A stretch of 64,000 nucleotides of DNA from Methylobacterium sp. FF17 (lineage in GTDB: Bacteria > Pseudomonadota > Alphaproteobacteria > Rhizobiales > Beijerinckiaceae), in contig NZ_CP107532.1 in NCBI RefSeq assembly GCF_025813715.1, forward strand, positions 3,550,001 through 3,614,000. Direction: 5' to 3'. Under the pieces are notes generated by a model. That model saw only the letters and a program-made list of their open reading frames with translations, made no database searches and was not told where the DNA came from. Every line of letters begins with the position of its first letter. Positions within the stretch are counted from its first letter, which is position 1. Positions 18,766 to 26,670 of this stretch are shown here, one piece after another. The position numbers and the translations under genes were made by a program.

Positions 18766-19989
18766 TCAGGTGTCCGCGCTCGGCCCCGTCTCGGACGGCG
18801 CCGATCTCCGCCAGGTGCGTAGCCTGTCGCGCCAAGCCTTGAGCCTCAGGTTGGCGGCTGCGCGGGCACGCTCCAGCTGCGCCGCGAGGAAAAACAGCGG
18901 ATCGCCGCCCTTCGTCTCGACGAGGATGTGGGCGAGGGCCAGCCGCTCGGTCCAGAAGGTCTCGGGCAGGGTGTAGTTCGGGGGAGCGCAGGAATCCGCG
19001 GTCGTGAGCGCCGGATCGGCGACGATGTCCTGCGTCAGCCGGTGGAAGGCGAGGGCGCCGGGGGAGTTTCGCGCGGCGGCCGCGTCGTAGGAGATCTTCA
19101 GGCTCCAAAGTTGCCCGCGCGTCACGAAGCTGACCACGGCCGCCAGGGTCCGTCCGTCGCGGCGGAGACGGTCGATCCGCACCGCACCGCGTCGGCCGAA
19201 GGCGGCGACGAGGTCGCGCATCATCGCGGCTTGGGCGGGGTCGTCCGCAATGGCGGTTCCACGCCGTCCCTTCCAGCCCGCGGCCTCGAGCGCGATGTAG
19301 TCGTCGATGGCCGCGGGCAGGTCGGCCGGCGCGCGGATCGTCTCGGCCGTAACGGCGCCCTCGGCTTCGAGGCGGTCCCACGCTTGGCGCAGCTTGCGCC
19401 GCTTGCGGGACGAGATGTGCCCGAGATAGGCCGCCCGGGCCGGCGCCTCGCGATCCGAAAGGTCGATGAAGGCGCGCTCATGCGCCCAGAACCGGGCATG
19501 TCGCAGCCGGTTGTGGTCGAGCCACTCGGCGAGCAGCTTGGCGAACCGCCCCTCGGTCGGAACATGGGTGAGCATCAGGCGACGGCCGACGAGGCGGCGC
19601 AGTCCGAAGAAGAGGCCGTCAAGGGCACGGGCCGGTTCGGCGGCATCCAGCAGCGGAACTCCGAAGATGCCGAAATCGTGCATCCAACCCATCGTCAGCA
19701 CGAGCGGGAGACCCCAGCGCAGGCGCGTGAACCGCACCGGCCAGACCGCGAGGAGCTTCAATCCCGGTTCCTCCGGCGCACGATCCCCAACGAGGGTCAC
19801 CTGAACGCCCGCCCCGAACGGCCCAGCGGCCGGCAGCGCGAAGTCGGGATCGTAGAACAGGTTGTCGATGAGCGGGCGTTGGCTGAGAGCGCGCCACGCT
19901 CCGATCCAGGGCGCATTGGCAGCGAGGGGACGCAGGGCGACGACGAGCCCGTCCGGCGTCACCACGCTGCGGCGTGATTCCGGTCGCAT
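18766..19989 (-). CDS. GNAT-fold acyltransferase, CelD/BcsL-like
   Basis: This 407-aa protein starts at MRPESRRSVV (ATG 19989). An open frame continues upstream to 21240, but that part overlaps the flippase gene out of frame. The layout is typical of the GNAT proteins of the FemAB/CelD type found in exopolysaccharide clusters: ISSRKRRKLRQAWDRLE near residue 205, LEAAGWKGRRGTAI near 248, LRRDGRTLAAVVSFVTRGQLWSLKISYD near 290. A final helix LAHILVETKGGDPLF follows. These enzymes are thought to acylate or aminoacylate a surface polymer or its precursor. It follows the flippase by 29 bp and is probably co-transcribed with it. Confidence 0.78.
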   Translation of the reverse strand: MRPESRRSVVTPDGLVVALRPLAANAPWIGAWRALSQRPLIDNLFYDPDFALPAAGPFGAGVQVTLVGDRAPEEPGLKLLAVWPVRFTRLRWGLPLVLTMGWMHDFGIFGVPLLDAAEPARALDGLFFGLRRLVGRRLMLTHVPTEGRFAKLLAEWLDHNRLRHARFWAHERAFIDLSDREAPARAAYLGHISSRKRRKLRQAWDRLEAEGAVTAETIRAPADLPAAIDDYIALEAAGWKGRRGTAIADDPAQAAMMRDLVAAFGRRGAVRIDRLRRDGRTLAAVVSFVTRGQLWSLKISYDAAAARNSPGALAFHRLTQDIVADPALTTADSCAPPNYTLPETFWTERLALAHILVETKGGDPLFFLAAQLERARAAANLRLKAWRDRLRTWRRSAPSETGPSADT

Positions 19990-20018
19990 CAGGCGCCTCG
20001 CCGAAAGTGGCGGGCCGC

Positions 20019-21404
20019 TCAGTCGGTCACGCCCAGGATGTTGAAGTGCCATGCCGTAGCGCCCGAGACGGCGGCAAGGCCGAGGAGTTTCAGAACCGTG
20101 ACGGCGGGCAAGCCGATCGGGAGGTGGCCGAGACCGGAGAGCAGGAGTCCGCACAGGAGTGCGAGCCCCGCGATCGCCGCCACATCGCGAACGGGAACCG
20201 GCATCCGGCTGCCGTCCCGTGCCCCGAACAGGAAGACGAGGCAGCCGAGCGCCTGCCCCACGACCATGGCGATCGCCGCCCCCTCGACGCCGTAGCGGGG
20301 AACCAGAACGGCCGAGAGCCCGCCGATGGCCACGAGCAGGATGCCCGACGCGACGGCATCGAGATGGCTGGTGCGCGTGAAGTAGATCACTTGGCCGAAG
20401 TAGTAGGAGCGCAGCATCTGCAGGATGCTGGCCGCGACCAGCAGGGGTCCGACCCGCAGGGCCGTCTCGCGGTAATCCGGCCCGAGCAGGACGTTGATGA
20501 GAATCGCGTCGAAGCTGAGGAAGAACACGGCCCCGAAGGCTGCGATCACGGCGAGCAGGCGCGCAGCCCCCTCGAGCACCGGCCGCGCCGCCGGGAGCCC
20601 ACCGTCCCGGGCCTCGTGCTTGGCGATCGAGACGAGGGCGAGGGCGATGCTGTCGCCGAACACCACGAAGCTCTGACGCAGGAAATCCGCGAAGGCCCCG
20701 TAGGCGCCGAGTTCTCCGACTCCGATGCTGGCGCCGATGATGAGGCGATCCACGGTCTGCGCCAGAGCGGCGGCGGCGAACGAGAGGATCAGCGGCCAGC
20801 CATAGGCCAGGAGGCGCCGGGCCTCGGCCCAATCGCCGGGTCCGCGCAGGAGCGCCCGGATCGCCAGCAGGGAGGGGATCGCGGCCAGCATGTTGGCAAA
20901 GGCGGTGGCGAGCAGGAGGGACATCGCATCGCCCCCGAGAAGGAGCACCGCGCTGCCGAGCGCCAGGACGAGCACGGCACGTAGGACGATGGAAAGGGCG
21001 ACGGCCCCCACTTCCAGCCGGGTTCGGGCGATCTCGGCGGCTCCCTCGAAGGCCATCATGCCGAACACTGCCACGAAGACGGCGAGCGCCGCCGGGGGGG
21101 CGACCAAGCCGAAGGCCGCCGCTCCGGCCAGGACCGAGCCGGCGACCGTCACCATGCCGCTGAGCAGCCGCAGCACCGTTCCGACCTGTATGGCGGCCCG
21201 TTCCTCCGCGTAGAGCGCGAAGAACGAGAACTTCGGCCACTGACAGGTGGCGCTGTAGAGGACCAGGACCCAGGACAGGACGAGAAGGTAGAGCCCGAAC
21301 ACGTCCGTCGGGGCGAGGCGGGTGAACACCGCGAGCGCCGCCATGTTCAGGGCTGCGGCAAAGCCCCGGGACCCGACATAGGTGAGAGTGTGGCGCGCGA
21401 TCAT
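20019..21404 (-). CDS. Wzx-like polysaccharide flippase
   Basis: This 461-aa integral membrane protein has about 12-14 hydrophobic helices spread over its whole length. The N-terminus (RHTLTYVGSRGFAAALNMAALAVFTRLAPTDVFGLYLL) is characteristic of the polysaccharide biosynthesis/oligosaccharide flippase family (MOP superfamily). It would move undecaprenyl-linked sugar units across the inner membrane. The partner GNAT protein follows directly. No polymerase or initiating transferase is in the window, so the polymer is unknown. Confidence 0.85.
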   Translation of the reverse strand: MIARHTLTYVGSRGFAAALNMAALAVFTRLAPTDVFGLYLLVLSWVLVLYSATCQWPKFSFFALYAEERAAIQVGTVLRLLSGMVTVAGSVLAGAAAFGLVAPPAALAVFVAVFGMMAFEGAAEIARTRLEVGAVALSIVLRAVLVLALGSAVLLLGGDAMSLLLATAFANMLAAIPSLLAIRALLRGPGDWAEARRLLAYGWPLILSFAAAALAQTVDRLIIGASIGVGELGAYGAFADFLRQSFVVFGDSIALALVSIAKHEARDGGLPAARPVLEGAARLLAVIAAFGAVFFLSFDAILINVLLGPDYRETALRVGPLLVAASILQMLRSYYFGQVIYFTRTSHLDAVASGILLVAIGGLSAVLVPRYGVEGAAIAMVVGQALGCLVFLFGARDGSRMPVPVRDVAAIAGLALLCGLLLSGLGHLPIGLPAVTVLKLLGLAAVSGATAWHFNILGVTD

Positions 21405-21523
21405 GAAGCCTCGGGGCCCCTTACGCCCACCGGGCTATCGGCGTCGTGGCCTCGCGGTAGCATCGCATTGTTGCCGACGCGTCAATGGAGAGTACGAATC
21501 GACCGAGTCGATCTTTGCCCCAT

Positions 21524-21544
21524 CCCATGCACTTAACGCATGGG
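21524..21544. promoter_or_regulatory. 7-bp inverted repeat in the flippase/helicase divergent region
   Basis: CCCATGC (21524-21530) and GCATGGG (21538-21544) form a perfect inverted repeat around a 7-base spacer. It lies between the flippase (minus) and the helicase (plus), about 35 bp upstream of the predicted helicase -35 box. It could be an operator or an RNA hairpin. The rest of the 21405-21838 gap holds a 10-bp palindrome at 21714-21723 and no gene. Confidence 0.4.
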
Positions 21545-21578
21545 GGCATGCTGTGCCGCACACGGTGAGGGGTTCTCG

Positions 21579-21607
21579 TTGACTTCGCAGGCGCGAAGGC
21601 TCATATC
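21579..21607 (+). promoter_or_regulatory. Putative sigma-70-type promoter of the RhlE helicase
   Basis: TTGACT (21579-21584) and CATATC (21602-21607) are separated by 17 bases, a good fit to the alphaproteobacterial housekeeping promoter. Transcription would start near 21614 and leave an untranslated leader of about 180-225 bases, a length often seen for cold-regulated helicase genes. Confidence 0.45.
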
Positions 21608-21838
21608 GCAGTTGCAGCGTCAGCGGCCGTCATGGTTCCGCTTGAGAGGGCTGCGTGACGGATCGCCGGATCGCATCTGCGGGCCCCGAGCGACCTGAGC
21701 CCCTCTCTTCAACGTGCATGCACCCGGACTGCCCCAGCACGCGGGCGGCTCCAGCTCAACGGACCGATCCTCCCTTACGACGCCGAGCCTCCTGATGTGA
21801 GGGCGTCCGGCACGGTCCCGCTGCCTGAAAGTTACCCC

Positions 21839-23332
21839 TTGACCCAATTCACCGATTTCGGACTCGCCCAGCCCGTGCTGCGGGCGCTGGATGAGGCCGG
21901 CTACAAGAGCCCGACCCCGATCCAGGCGCAGGCTATCGCCCCCGCCATGCAGGGCCGCGACCTCTGTGGTATCGCCCAGACTGGCACCGGCAAGACCGCT
22001 GCCTTCGCGCTGCCGATCCTGCACCGCCTCGCCGAGACTCCGCGCCGGCCGATCCGCCGCGGTTGCCGCGTGCTGGTGCTGTCGCCGACCCGCGAACTCG
22101 CCAACCAGATCGCCGAGAACTTCTCCGATTACGGAAAGTACCTCTCGTTCACCAACACCGTGGTGTTCGGCGGCGTCACCATCTCCCGCCAGGAGAAGGC
22201 GCTCGCCAACGGCGTCGACATCCTCGTCGCGACCCCCGGCCGCCTGATGGACCTCATCGAGCGCCGCTCGCTGACTCTCGAGGCCGTCGAGATCCTCGTC
22301 CTCGACGAGGCCGACCAGATGCTCGACCTCGGGTTCATCCACGCACTCAAGCGCATCGTAAAGATGCTGCCGAAGGAGCGTCAGAGCCTGTTCTTCTCGG
22401 CGACCATGCCGAAGAACATCGCCAGCCTCGCCGACCAGTACCTGCGCGATCCGGTCCAGGTCGCCGTGACCCCCGTCGCCACGACGGCCGAGCGCGTCAC
22501 CCAGGAGGTCATCTTCGCCCATACCGGCGCGAAGCAAGCGCTGCTGAACCACATCCTGCGCGATCCGGCCATCGAGCGTGTCCTGGTCTTCACCCGGACC
22601 AAGCACGGCGCCGACCGGGTGGTGCGCGGCCTGGAGAAGGTCTCGATCAACGCCTCCGCCATCCACGGCAACAAGTCGCAACCGCAGCGCGAGCGCGCGC
22701 TGGCCGCCTTCAAGGACGGCTCCTGCCGCGTGCTCGTCGCCACCGACATCGCGGCGCGCGGCATCGATGTCGAGGCCGTGAGCCACGTCATCAATTACGA
22801 CCTGCCGAACGTGCCGGAGAGCTACGTCCACCGCATCGGCCGCACCGCGCGCGCCGGGGCGAACGGGCTCGCCATCTCCTTCTGCAACGACGAGGAGAAG
22901 GCGTACCTGCGCGACATCGAGCGCACCACGCGCCAGAAGATCCCCGTTGCGGGCTTCCCCGAAGGCTTCACGCCCCCGTCCCGCCAGGAGGCGGCGGACA
23001 CCGCCCAGGCCGAGGAGCGCCGTCCGGCGCCGAACGGCCAGCGTCCCGGTCAGCGTCAGGGACAGCGCCCGAGCAGCCGTCCGGGTGGCCGTCCGGGCCA
23101 GGGCCGCGGCTTCGAGGGTCGCGGCGAGAACCGTGGCGGCTCCGGCCGCTCGAGCCGCCCTGAGGGTGCTCCCCGGCCCCAGGAATCACGGGCCGAGCCC
23201 CGTGGCGACCGGCGGCCCAGCAACCCGGGCGAGGGCCGGGCGGAGCCGCGCGGTGAGCGCGCCCGGGCTCCGCGCCCGCAGGGTGGCGAAGGCCGCGCTA
23301 TCGGCTGGCTGGATCGCGGTCCGCGTTCCTGA
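21839..23332 (+). CDS. rhlE: DEAD-box ATP-dependent RNA helicase, RhlE-type
   Basis: This ~497-aa helicase unwinds RNA duplexes in ribosome assembly or mRNA decay. Motifs seen in order are the Q motif ([23 protein letters not shown]), [41 protein letters not shown] and [10 protein letters not shown]. From about residue 385 a disordered tail follows, rich in Arg, Gly, Pro and Gln ([20 protein letters not shown]), a likely RNA-binding RGG-like extension. I prefer the TTG at 21839 because homologues begin with the TQFTDFGL segment. A GTG at 21797 would add 14 residues. Neither has a strong ribosome binding site. A terminator follows at 23363. Confidence 0.93.
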   Translation: MTQFTDFGLAQPVLRALDEAGYKSPTPIQAQAIAPAMQGRDLCGIAQTGTGKTAAFALPILHRLAETPRRPIRRGCRVLVLSPTRELANQIAENFSDYGKYLSFTNTVVFGGVTISRQEKALANGVDILVATPGRLMDLIERRSLTLEAVEILVLDEADQMLDLGFIHALKRIVKMLPKERQSLFFSATMPKNIASLADQYLRDPVQVAVTPVATTAERVTQEVIFAHTGAKQALLNHILRDPAIERVLVFTRTKHGADRVVRGLEKVSINASAIHGNKSQPQRERALAAFKDGSCRVLVATDIAARGIDVEAVSHVINYDLPNVPESYVHRIGRTARAGANGLAISFCNDEEKAYLRDIERTTRQKIPVAGFPEGFTPPSRQEAADTAQAEERRPAPNGQRPGQRQGQRPSSRPGGRPGQGRGFEGRGENRGGSGRSSRPEGAPRPQESRAEPRGDRRPSNPGEGRAEPRGERARAPRPQGGEGRAIGWLDRGPRS

Positions 23333-23362
23333 CGCTCTGACGAAATTTCTCTGGATCTTTGC

Positions 23363-23392
23363 AACGCCGCCCCGGTCCACCGGGGCGGCGTT
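23363..23392 (+). terminator. Strong hairpin terminator after rhlE
   Basis: A perfect 13-bp stem runs AACGCCGCCCCGG (23363-23375) to CCGGGGCGGCGTT (23380-23392) with a 4-base loop. The T-tract is short (TT within the stem), but the position 30 bp after the stop fits a terminator. Confidence 0.7.
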
Positions 23393-23516
23393 CGCGTGTC
23401 CAGACCCGTCGCGACCCTTGGGCATCGCCCAGCGCCCGAGAGGCATTGTCAACGGGTCGCGCCATGCCATCTCAGGGAAGCCGGACGGTGGGTCCGGGCT
23501 CCTGGGAGGCAGGGCG

Positions 23517-23702
23517 ATGCGGTTCGAACTCTATCGAGATGCCGCCGGTGGCTGGCGCTGGCGCCTGCGGGCGCAGAACGGAAACGTGGTGGCCGATTCG
23601 GCGGAAAGCTACGTCCGGCGAGCGGATTGCGAGCATGGCATCGATCTCGTCCGCGGCAGCGCCGAGGCGACGGTCGTCGACATGACCCTGAAGATCGCCT
23701 GA
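23517..23702 (+). CDS. DUF1508 (YegP-type) small protein
   Basis: This 61-aa ORF begins MRFELYRDAAGGWRWRLRA. The pattern is the DUF1508 repeat: strand, W-R-W-R-L-x-A-x-N-G, then VVADSAESYVRRADCEHGIDLVR. E. coli YegP carries two such repeats; this protein has one. It is a small cytosolic protein of unknown role. GGGAGGC lies about 8 bases upstream of the ATG. It stands alone between the helicase terminator and the repeat-protein gene. Confidence 0.82.
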   Translation: MRFELYRDAAGGWRWRLRAQNGNVVADSAESYVRRADCEHGIDLVRGSAEATVVDMTLKIA

Positions 23703-23849
23703 GGGGCCGGGAGCTTTCGTTGACCATACGGTCACGCTTCGGTGAGGGCAGGGAAACGCTTTCCCGATTCGTGCGTTTTCTGCATCCGGGCCTCGCGGTC
23801 GAGCGGGCACGGAGTGTCGACCCTCGACAGATTCCAGGGAGTTGAGAAC

Positions 23850-24143
23850 GTGCTGAGGAAACTCGTGCTGGCCGCGCTGCTGGCTCTAGGCTTCGCCGCC
23901 ACGGTGCCCCAGGGTGCTTCGGCTGCCCCGATCGGCCCCGCCCTTGCCCTCCAGAGCGAGGCTGCCCCGGCGACGGTTCAGAATGCGCAGTACTATGGCT
24001 ACGGTCGCCGGTTCTATGGCCCGCGCCGTTTCTATGGTCCGCGCCCCTATTACGGTCGCCGGTTCTACGGCCCGCGCCGTTTCTATGGTCCGCGCCCTTA
24101 TTACGGCCGCCGCTTCTACGGCCCGCGCCGCTTCTACTACTGA
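23850..24143 (+). CDS. Secreted protein with YGRRFYGPRRFYGPRP repeats
   Basis: This 97-aa ORF uses a GTG start with an AGGGAG site 8-9 bases upstream. It has a signal peptide (LRKLVLAALLALGFAATVPQGASA). The mature C-terminal half consists of a tandem 17-residue unit built from Tyr, Gly, Arg, Phe and Pro, present 2.8 times (last unit shortened to end in RRFYY). The mature region is therefore very basic and aromatic, with no cysteine. Similar YGRR/RRYYG-rich secreted proteins occur in Rhizobiales without assigned function. Possible roles are envelope or nucleic-acid/polysaccharide binding; none is proven. A strong terminator follows. Confidence 0.8.
   Translation: MLRKLVLAALLALGFAATVPQGASAAPIGPALALQSEAAPATVQNAQYYGYGRRFYGPRRFYGPRPYYGRRFYGPRRFYGPRPYYGRRFYGPRRFYY
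23994..24140 (+). repeat. 51-bp tandem coding repeat
   Basis: The DNA encoding the YGRRFYGPRRFYGPRP units repeats with a 51-bp period and few silent differences (for example ggtcgccgg versus ggccgccgc). The near-identity at DNA level suggests recent expansion or contraction by slippage or recombination. Confidence 0.8.
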
Positions 24144-24182
24144 GTTCGTTCGGTGTGCCGCTCGCGGCACGCTGACTCTTCC

Positions 24183-24218
24183 GGCCCGGTCCTCGTTCTG
24201 ACGAGGGCCGGGCCGTTT
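24183..24218 (+). terminator. Rho-independent terminator after the repeat protein
   Basis: A 13-bp stem (24183-24195 with 24202-24214, one G-T pair) and a 6-base loop are followed by GTTTG. It lies 40 bp after the stop. Confidence 0.75.
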
Positions 24219-24329
24219 GATTGATGGACACTAAATTTCTCTGGTCCGGCTGGGAAGCCGGGTGATTATGAGATAAGTTTCCGGAGGCGGACGGCGCACG
24301 ATAGATTGCGACGCCTCGGAGGAACCGAC

Positions 24330-24458
24330 GTGAACGCCATTGCCGCACGCCGCGCGTCTCCCCACGCGATCTGGGAATCCATCCCGCTCGAGCTGATCGT
24401 CTCCGTGTTCGCGGTGATCCTCGCCGGCGGCCTGCAACTCGCCGGGATCATGCCCTGA
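24330..24458 (+). CDS. 42-aa single-span membrane protein
   Basis: This short ORF has a GTG start and a very good Shine-Dalgarno, GGAGGAA, 5-6 bases upstream. The 42-residue product has a basic N-terminus (NAIAARRASPHAIWESIP) and one hydrophobic helix (LELIVSVFAVILAGGLQLAGI), ending MP. That is a typical small inner-membrane protein topology with the basic end inside. It lies between a terminator and the thioesterase gene. No family is recognised. It is easily missed because of its size. Confidence 0.6.
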   Translation: MNAIAARRASPHAIWESIPLELIVSVFAVILAGGLQLAGIMP

Positions 24459-24647
24459 CCCGGGAGACGCGATCTATCCTTCGCGCAGCCTTTGACCTGA
24501 ACCGGTTCGCGTCGGTCGGGCATCGCTCCGCAGGGTTCGGGTTTCAGGCATGTCGTGAGTTACCGCCGCGAATCCGGAGTTCGCTTCCGGGAAATGGGTT
24601 AGGTTACCTCCATCGAACGGGCGATCCGGGAAGGCGTGAGCGGCGGC

Positions 24648-25043
24648 ATGGCGGAATCGGATGGTACGAAGCTTCCGAGCGGCGATCTGACGGTACGCAC
24701 GATCGCGATGCCGGCCGATACGAACGCCAATGGCGACATCTTCGGCGGCTGGGTGATGTCGCAGATGGATCAGGCCGGTGGTATCGCGGCGGTCGAACGC
24801 TCGCAGGGTCGCGCCGTGACCGTCGCGGTGGATGCGATGACCTTCATTCGTCCCGTGCGGGTGGGCGACGTGCTCTGCGTCTATACCCGCGTCGGTCGGG
24901 TGGGCCGTACTTCCATGCGGATCGAGGTCGAGGCCTGGGCCCGGCGCTTCCGCACCCAGTTGCGCGAGCAGGTCACGGAGGCGACCTTCACCTTCGTCGC
25001 CATCGACGACGACGGTCGGCCCCGCCCCATCGAGCCGGCCTGA
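24648..25043 (+). CDS. YciA-like acyl-CoA thioesterase
   Basis: This ~131-aa hotdog-fold enzyme hydrolyses acyl-CoA esters. The family signature NANGDIFGGWVMSQMDQAGG near residue 30 contains the catalytic Asp/Asn region. VTVAVDAMTFIRPVRVGDVLCVYTRV and the C-terminal TEATFTFVAID strand complete the fold. The ATG at 24648 is chosen; GTG 24636 is an alternative that would place GGGAAGG too close to the start. It converges with the metallopeptidase gene, leaving only 4 bp between the stop codons. Confidence 0.88.
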   Translation: MAESDGTKLPSGDLTVRTIAMPADTNANGDIFGGWVMSQMDQAGGIAAVERSQGRAVTVAVDAMTFIRPVRVGDVLCVYTRVGRVGRTSMRIEVEAWARRFRTQLREQVTEATFTFVAIDDDGRPRPIEPA

Positions 25044-25047
25044 CGCC

Positions 25048-26196
25048 TCAGGAGTTCGGCGCCGCCACCTTCTGGCGCAATCCGGTGATGACCGCCTTCA
25101 GGATATCGGTGTCGGTGTCGCCGCTGCCCATACAGCGGATCGTTTCGATCCGCTCGTGCACGAAGGACAGTTTGGCGATGACCGCCGGTGTCAGCTTGAA
25201 GGGGAAGAGCGCGGGCTGGCCCATGCTGCGGCTCAGCGAATTCACCGCGTAGGTCAGCGGGAGCCAGGCCTCCACGATCCGGCTGAAATCCGTGGTCCGA
25301 TAGGGATCGAAGTCGATCACCACCGGCTCGGCCGGACCATGGCGCAGGCGCGGGCGCACATGCATCTCGAAAGTGCTCGCGGTCTCCAGCGTGTCCACGA
25401 TGTGGAGATACTGCGCCCAGGTCTCGGCGAAATCCTCCCAGGGGTGCGCAGTCGCGTAGGCGCTGACGTAGCTCTCCTCCCAGTTCGCCGGAGCCCCCTT
25501 CGCGTAATGCCGCTGAAGGGCAGCCGAATAGTTCAACCGTTCGTCACCGAAGAGCGACCGGAAGGTCCAGATGCTCTGATCGTAGCGAACGAGCACATTC
25601 CAGAAATAATGCCCGATCTCGTGCCGGAAATGTCCGAGCAGGGTGCGGTAATACTCTCCGAACAGCATCCTCCGCCGCTCCCGCTCGACGTCGTCGGCCT
25701 CGGCGATGTTCAGGGTGATGAGGCCGCTGCGATGCCCCGTGAGCACCGGCGGCCCGATCTGGAAGCTCTCGGAGGGATCGACCAGGAAGTCGAAGGCGAG
25801 GCCCGTGGTGGGGTTCTCGTCCCGGGTCATGAGCGGAAGGTCAAGGCGCAGGAGGGAGTAGAACAGCCGGTGCTTGGCGGCTTCGATCTGGCGCCAGCGG
25901 GTCAGGTTCCAGGCAATGGACAAGTCGGGAACGACGTGGTTGTGGCGGCAGGTGACGCAGTAGCGGCTCGGGGAATCGTCCGGCACCAGCCAGTTGCAGG
26001 CGTCGTAATGCGCGTTGGCGCAGAAGCGGTACTTGCGGGCCGGATTGGCATAGGCGTGCCAGACGCCGCCCACCGGCTCCAGGGCCGACATCTCGTGGAT
26101 GTCACAGGCATAGCCGAGCCGGCGCTCGCAGCTCTCGCAATGGTTGCTCTCGAAGCTGATCGGCTGGTCGCAGGCCTGGCACTGGAAGATCTTCAT
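25048..26196 (-). CDS. Zinc-ribbon putative zinc metallopeptidase
   Basis: This 382-aa protein starts at MKIFQCQACDQPISFES (ATG 26196). Two N-terminal zinc-ribbon-like cysteine sets are visible (CQAC...CESC and CANAHYDAC...CVTC). Further on, HFRHEIGHYFW near residue 198 is an HExxH-type metal site, followed by an acidic helix region WEDFAETWAQYLH near 267 that could provide the third ligand. This matches the family annotated as zinc-binding metallopeptidase, about 350-380 aa. Substrate is unknown. It is divergent from the transglutaminase/ATP-grasp cluster across 474 bp, and such peptidases occur near that cluster type, so a functional link is possible but unproven. Confidence 0.82.
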   Translation of the reverse strand: MKIFQCQACDQPISFESNHCESCERRLGYACDIHEMSALEPVGGVWHAYANPARKYRFCANAHYDACNWLVPDDSPSRYCVTCRHNHVVPDLSIAWNLTRWRQIEAAKHRLFYSLLRLDLPLMTRDENPTTGLAFDFLVDPSESFQIGPPVLTGHRSGLITLNIAEADDVERERRRMLFGEYYRTLLGHFRHEIGHYFWNVLVRYDQSIWTFRSLFGDERLNYSAALQRHYAKGAPANWEESYVSAYATAHPWEDFAETWAQYLHIVDTLETASTFEMHVRPRLRHGPAEPVVIDFDPYRTTDFSRIVEAWLPLTYAVNSLSRSMGQPALFPFKLTPAVIAKLSFVHERIETIRCMGSGDTDTDILKAVITGLRQKVAAPNS

Positions 26197-26670
26197 GGAG
26201 CCGTCGTGGGACGCCTTTCCTGTCACTGACCGGACACGTGTATATCCTGTCTAGCACGCGGCGCGTGAATGAACTGCCTCCCGGCGCGTCCGTGCATGGC
26301 AGGGGCCATCTCCGCATGCCAAAGCGCCCGCCGCCGGCTTGGTTCCGACGCCGCCGGCCGGCGGGAGTCGGGCGCCGCTGCACGAAACTTGCAAGCTTCC
26401 GGGTTCCGGACGCGTCCCGTGCGCCCGGGCGCCAGGATCCCTCGGCCGATGCGCACAACCTCAAGGCCCACAACCTCAAGCCCCTTGCCCGCACGCATCT
26501 TCCCCGCGAGAGTTCCGGTCGCAAGGCCATCGCACAAGGGGATCGCTTCGCGTATGGCAGAGTGACGCTTCCTCCGGGACACCGCAGGGCGGTGCCCAAC
26601 CCTTCGCAACCGGTGCGTGCTGTCAAAACGTGCGCCCGGGCCGCCCTGACCCGATACAGCGGGAGCCCCC
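26197..26670. other. 474-bp divergent region with a 15-bp tandem duplication
   Basis: This is the gap between the metallopeptidase (minus) and the transglutaminase cluster (plus). It should contain both promoters. A GTATATC segment at 26240-26246 could belong to the minus-strand promoter. A 15-bp unit CACAACCTCAAGSCC is tandemly duplicated at 26454-26483, and a 12-bp palindrome GCGCCCGGGCGC lies at 26421-26432. The open frames crossing it have no ribosome binding site or recognisable protein, so I call no gene. Confidence 0.5.

Noticed and set aside
18766..21240. A single 824-aa protein joining the GNAT gene with upstream sequence
   Set aside because: The first 416 codons overlap the flippase gene in another frame and read as Arg/Gly-rich noise; the GNAT protein starts cleanly at 19989.
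23994..24140. CRISPR-like regular repeats
   Set aside because: The 51-bp units have no unique spacers and are in-frame coding repeats of a secreted protein.
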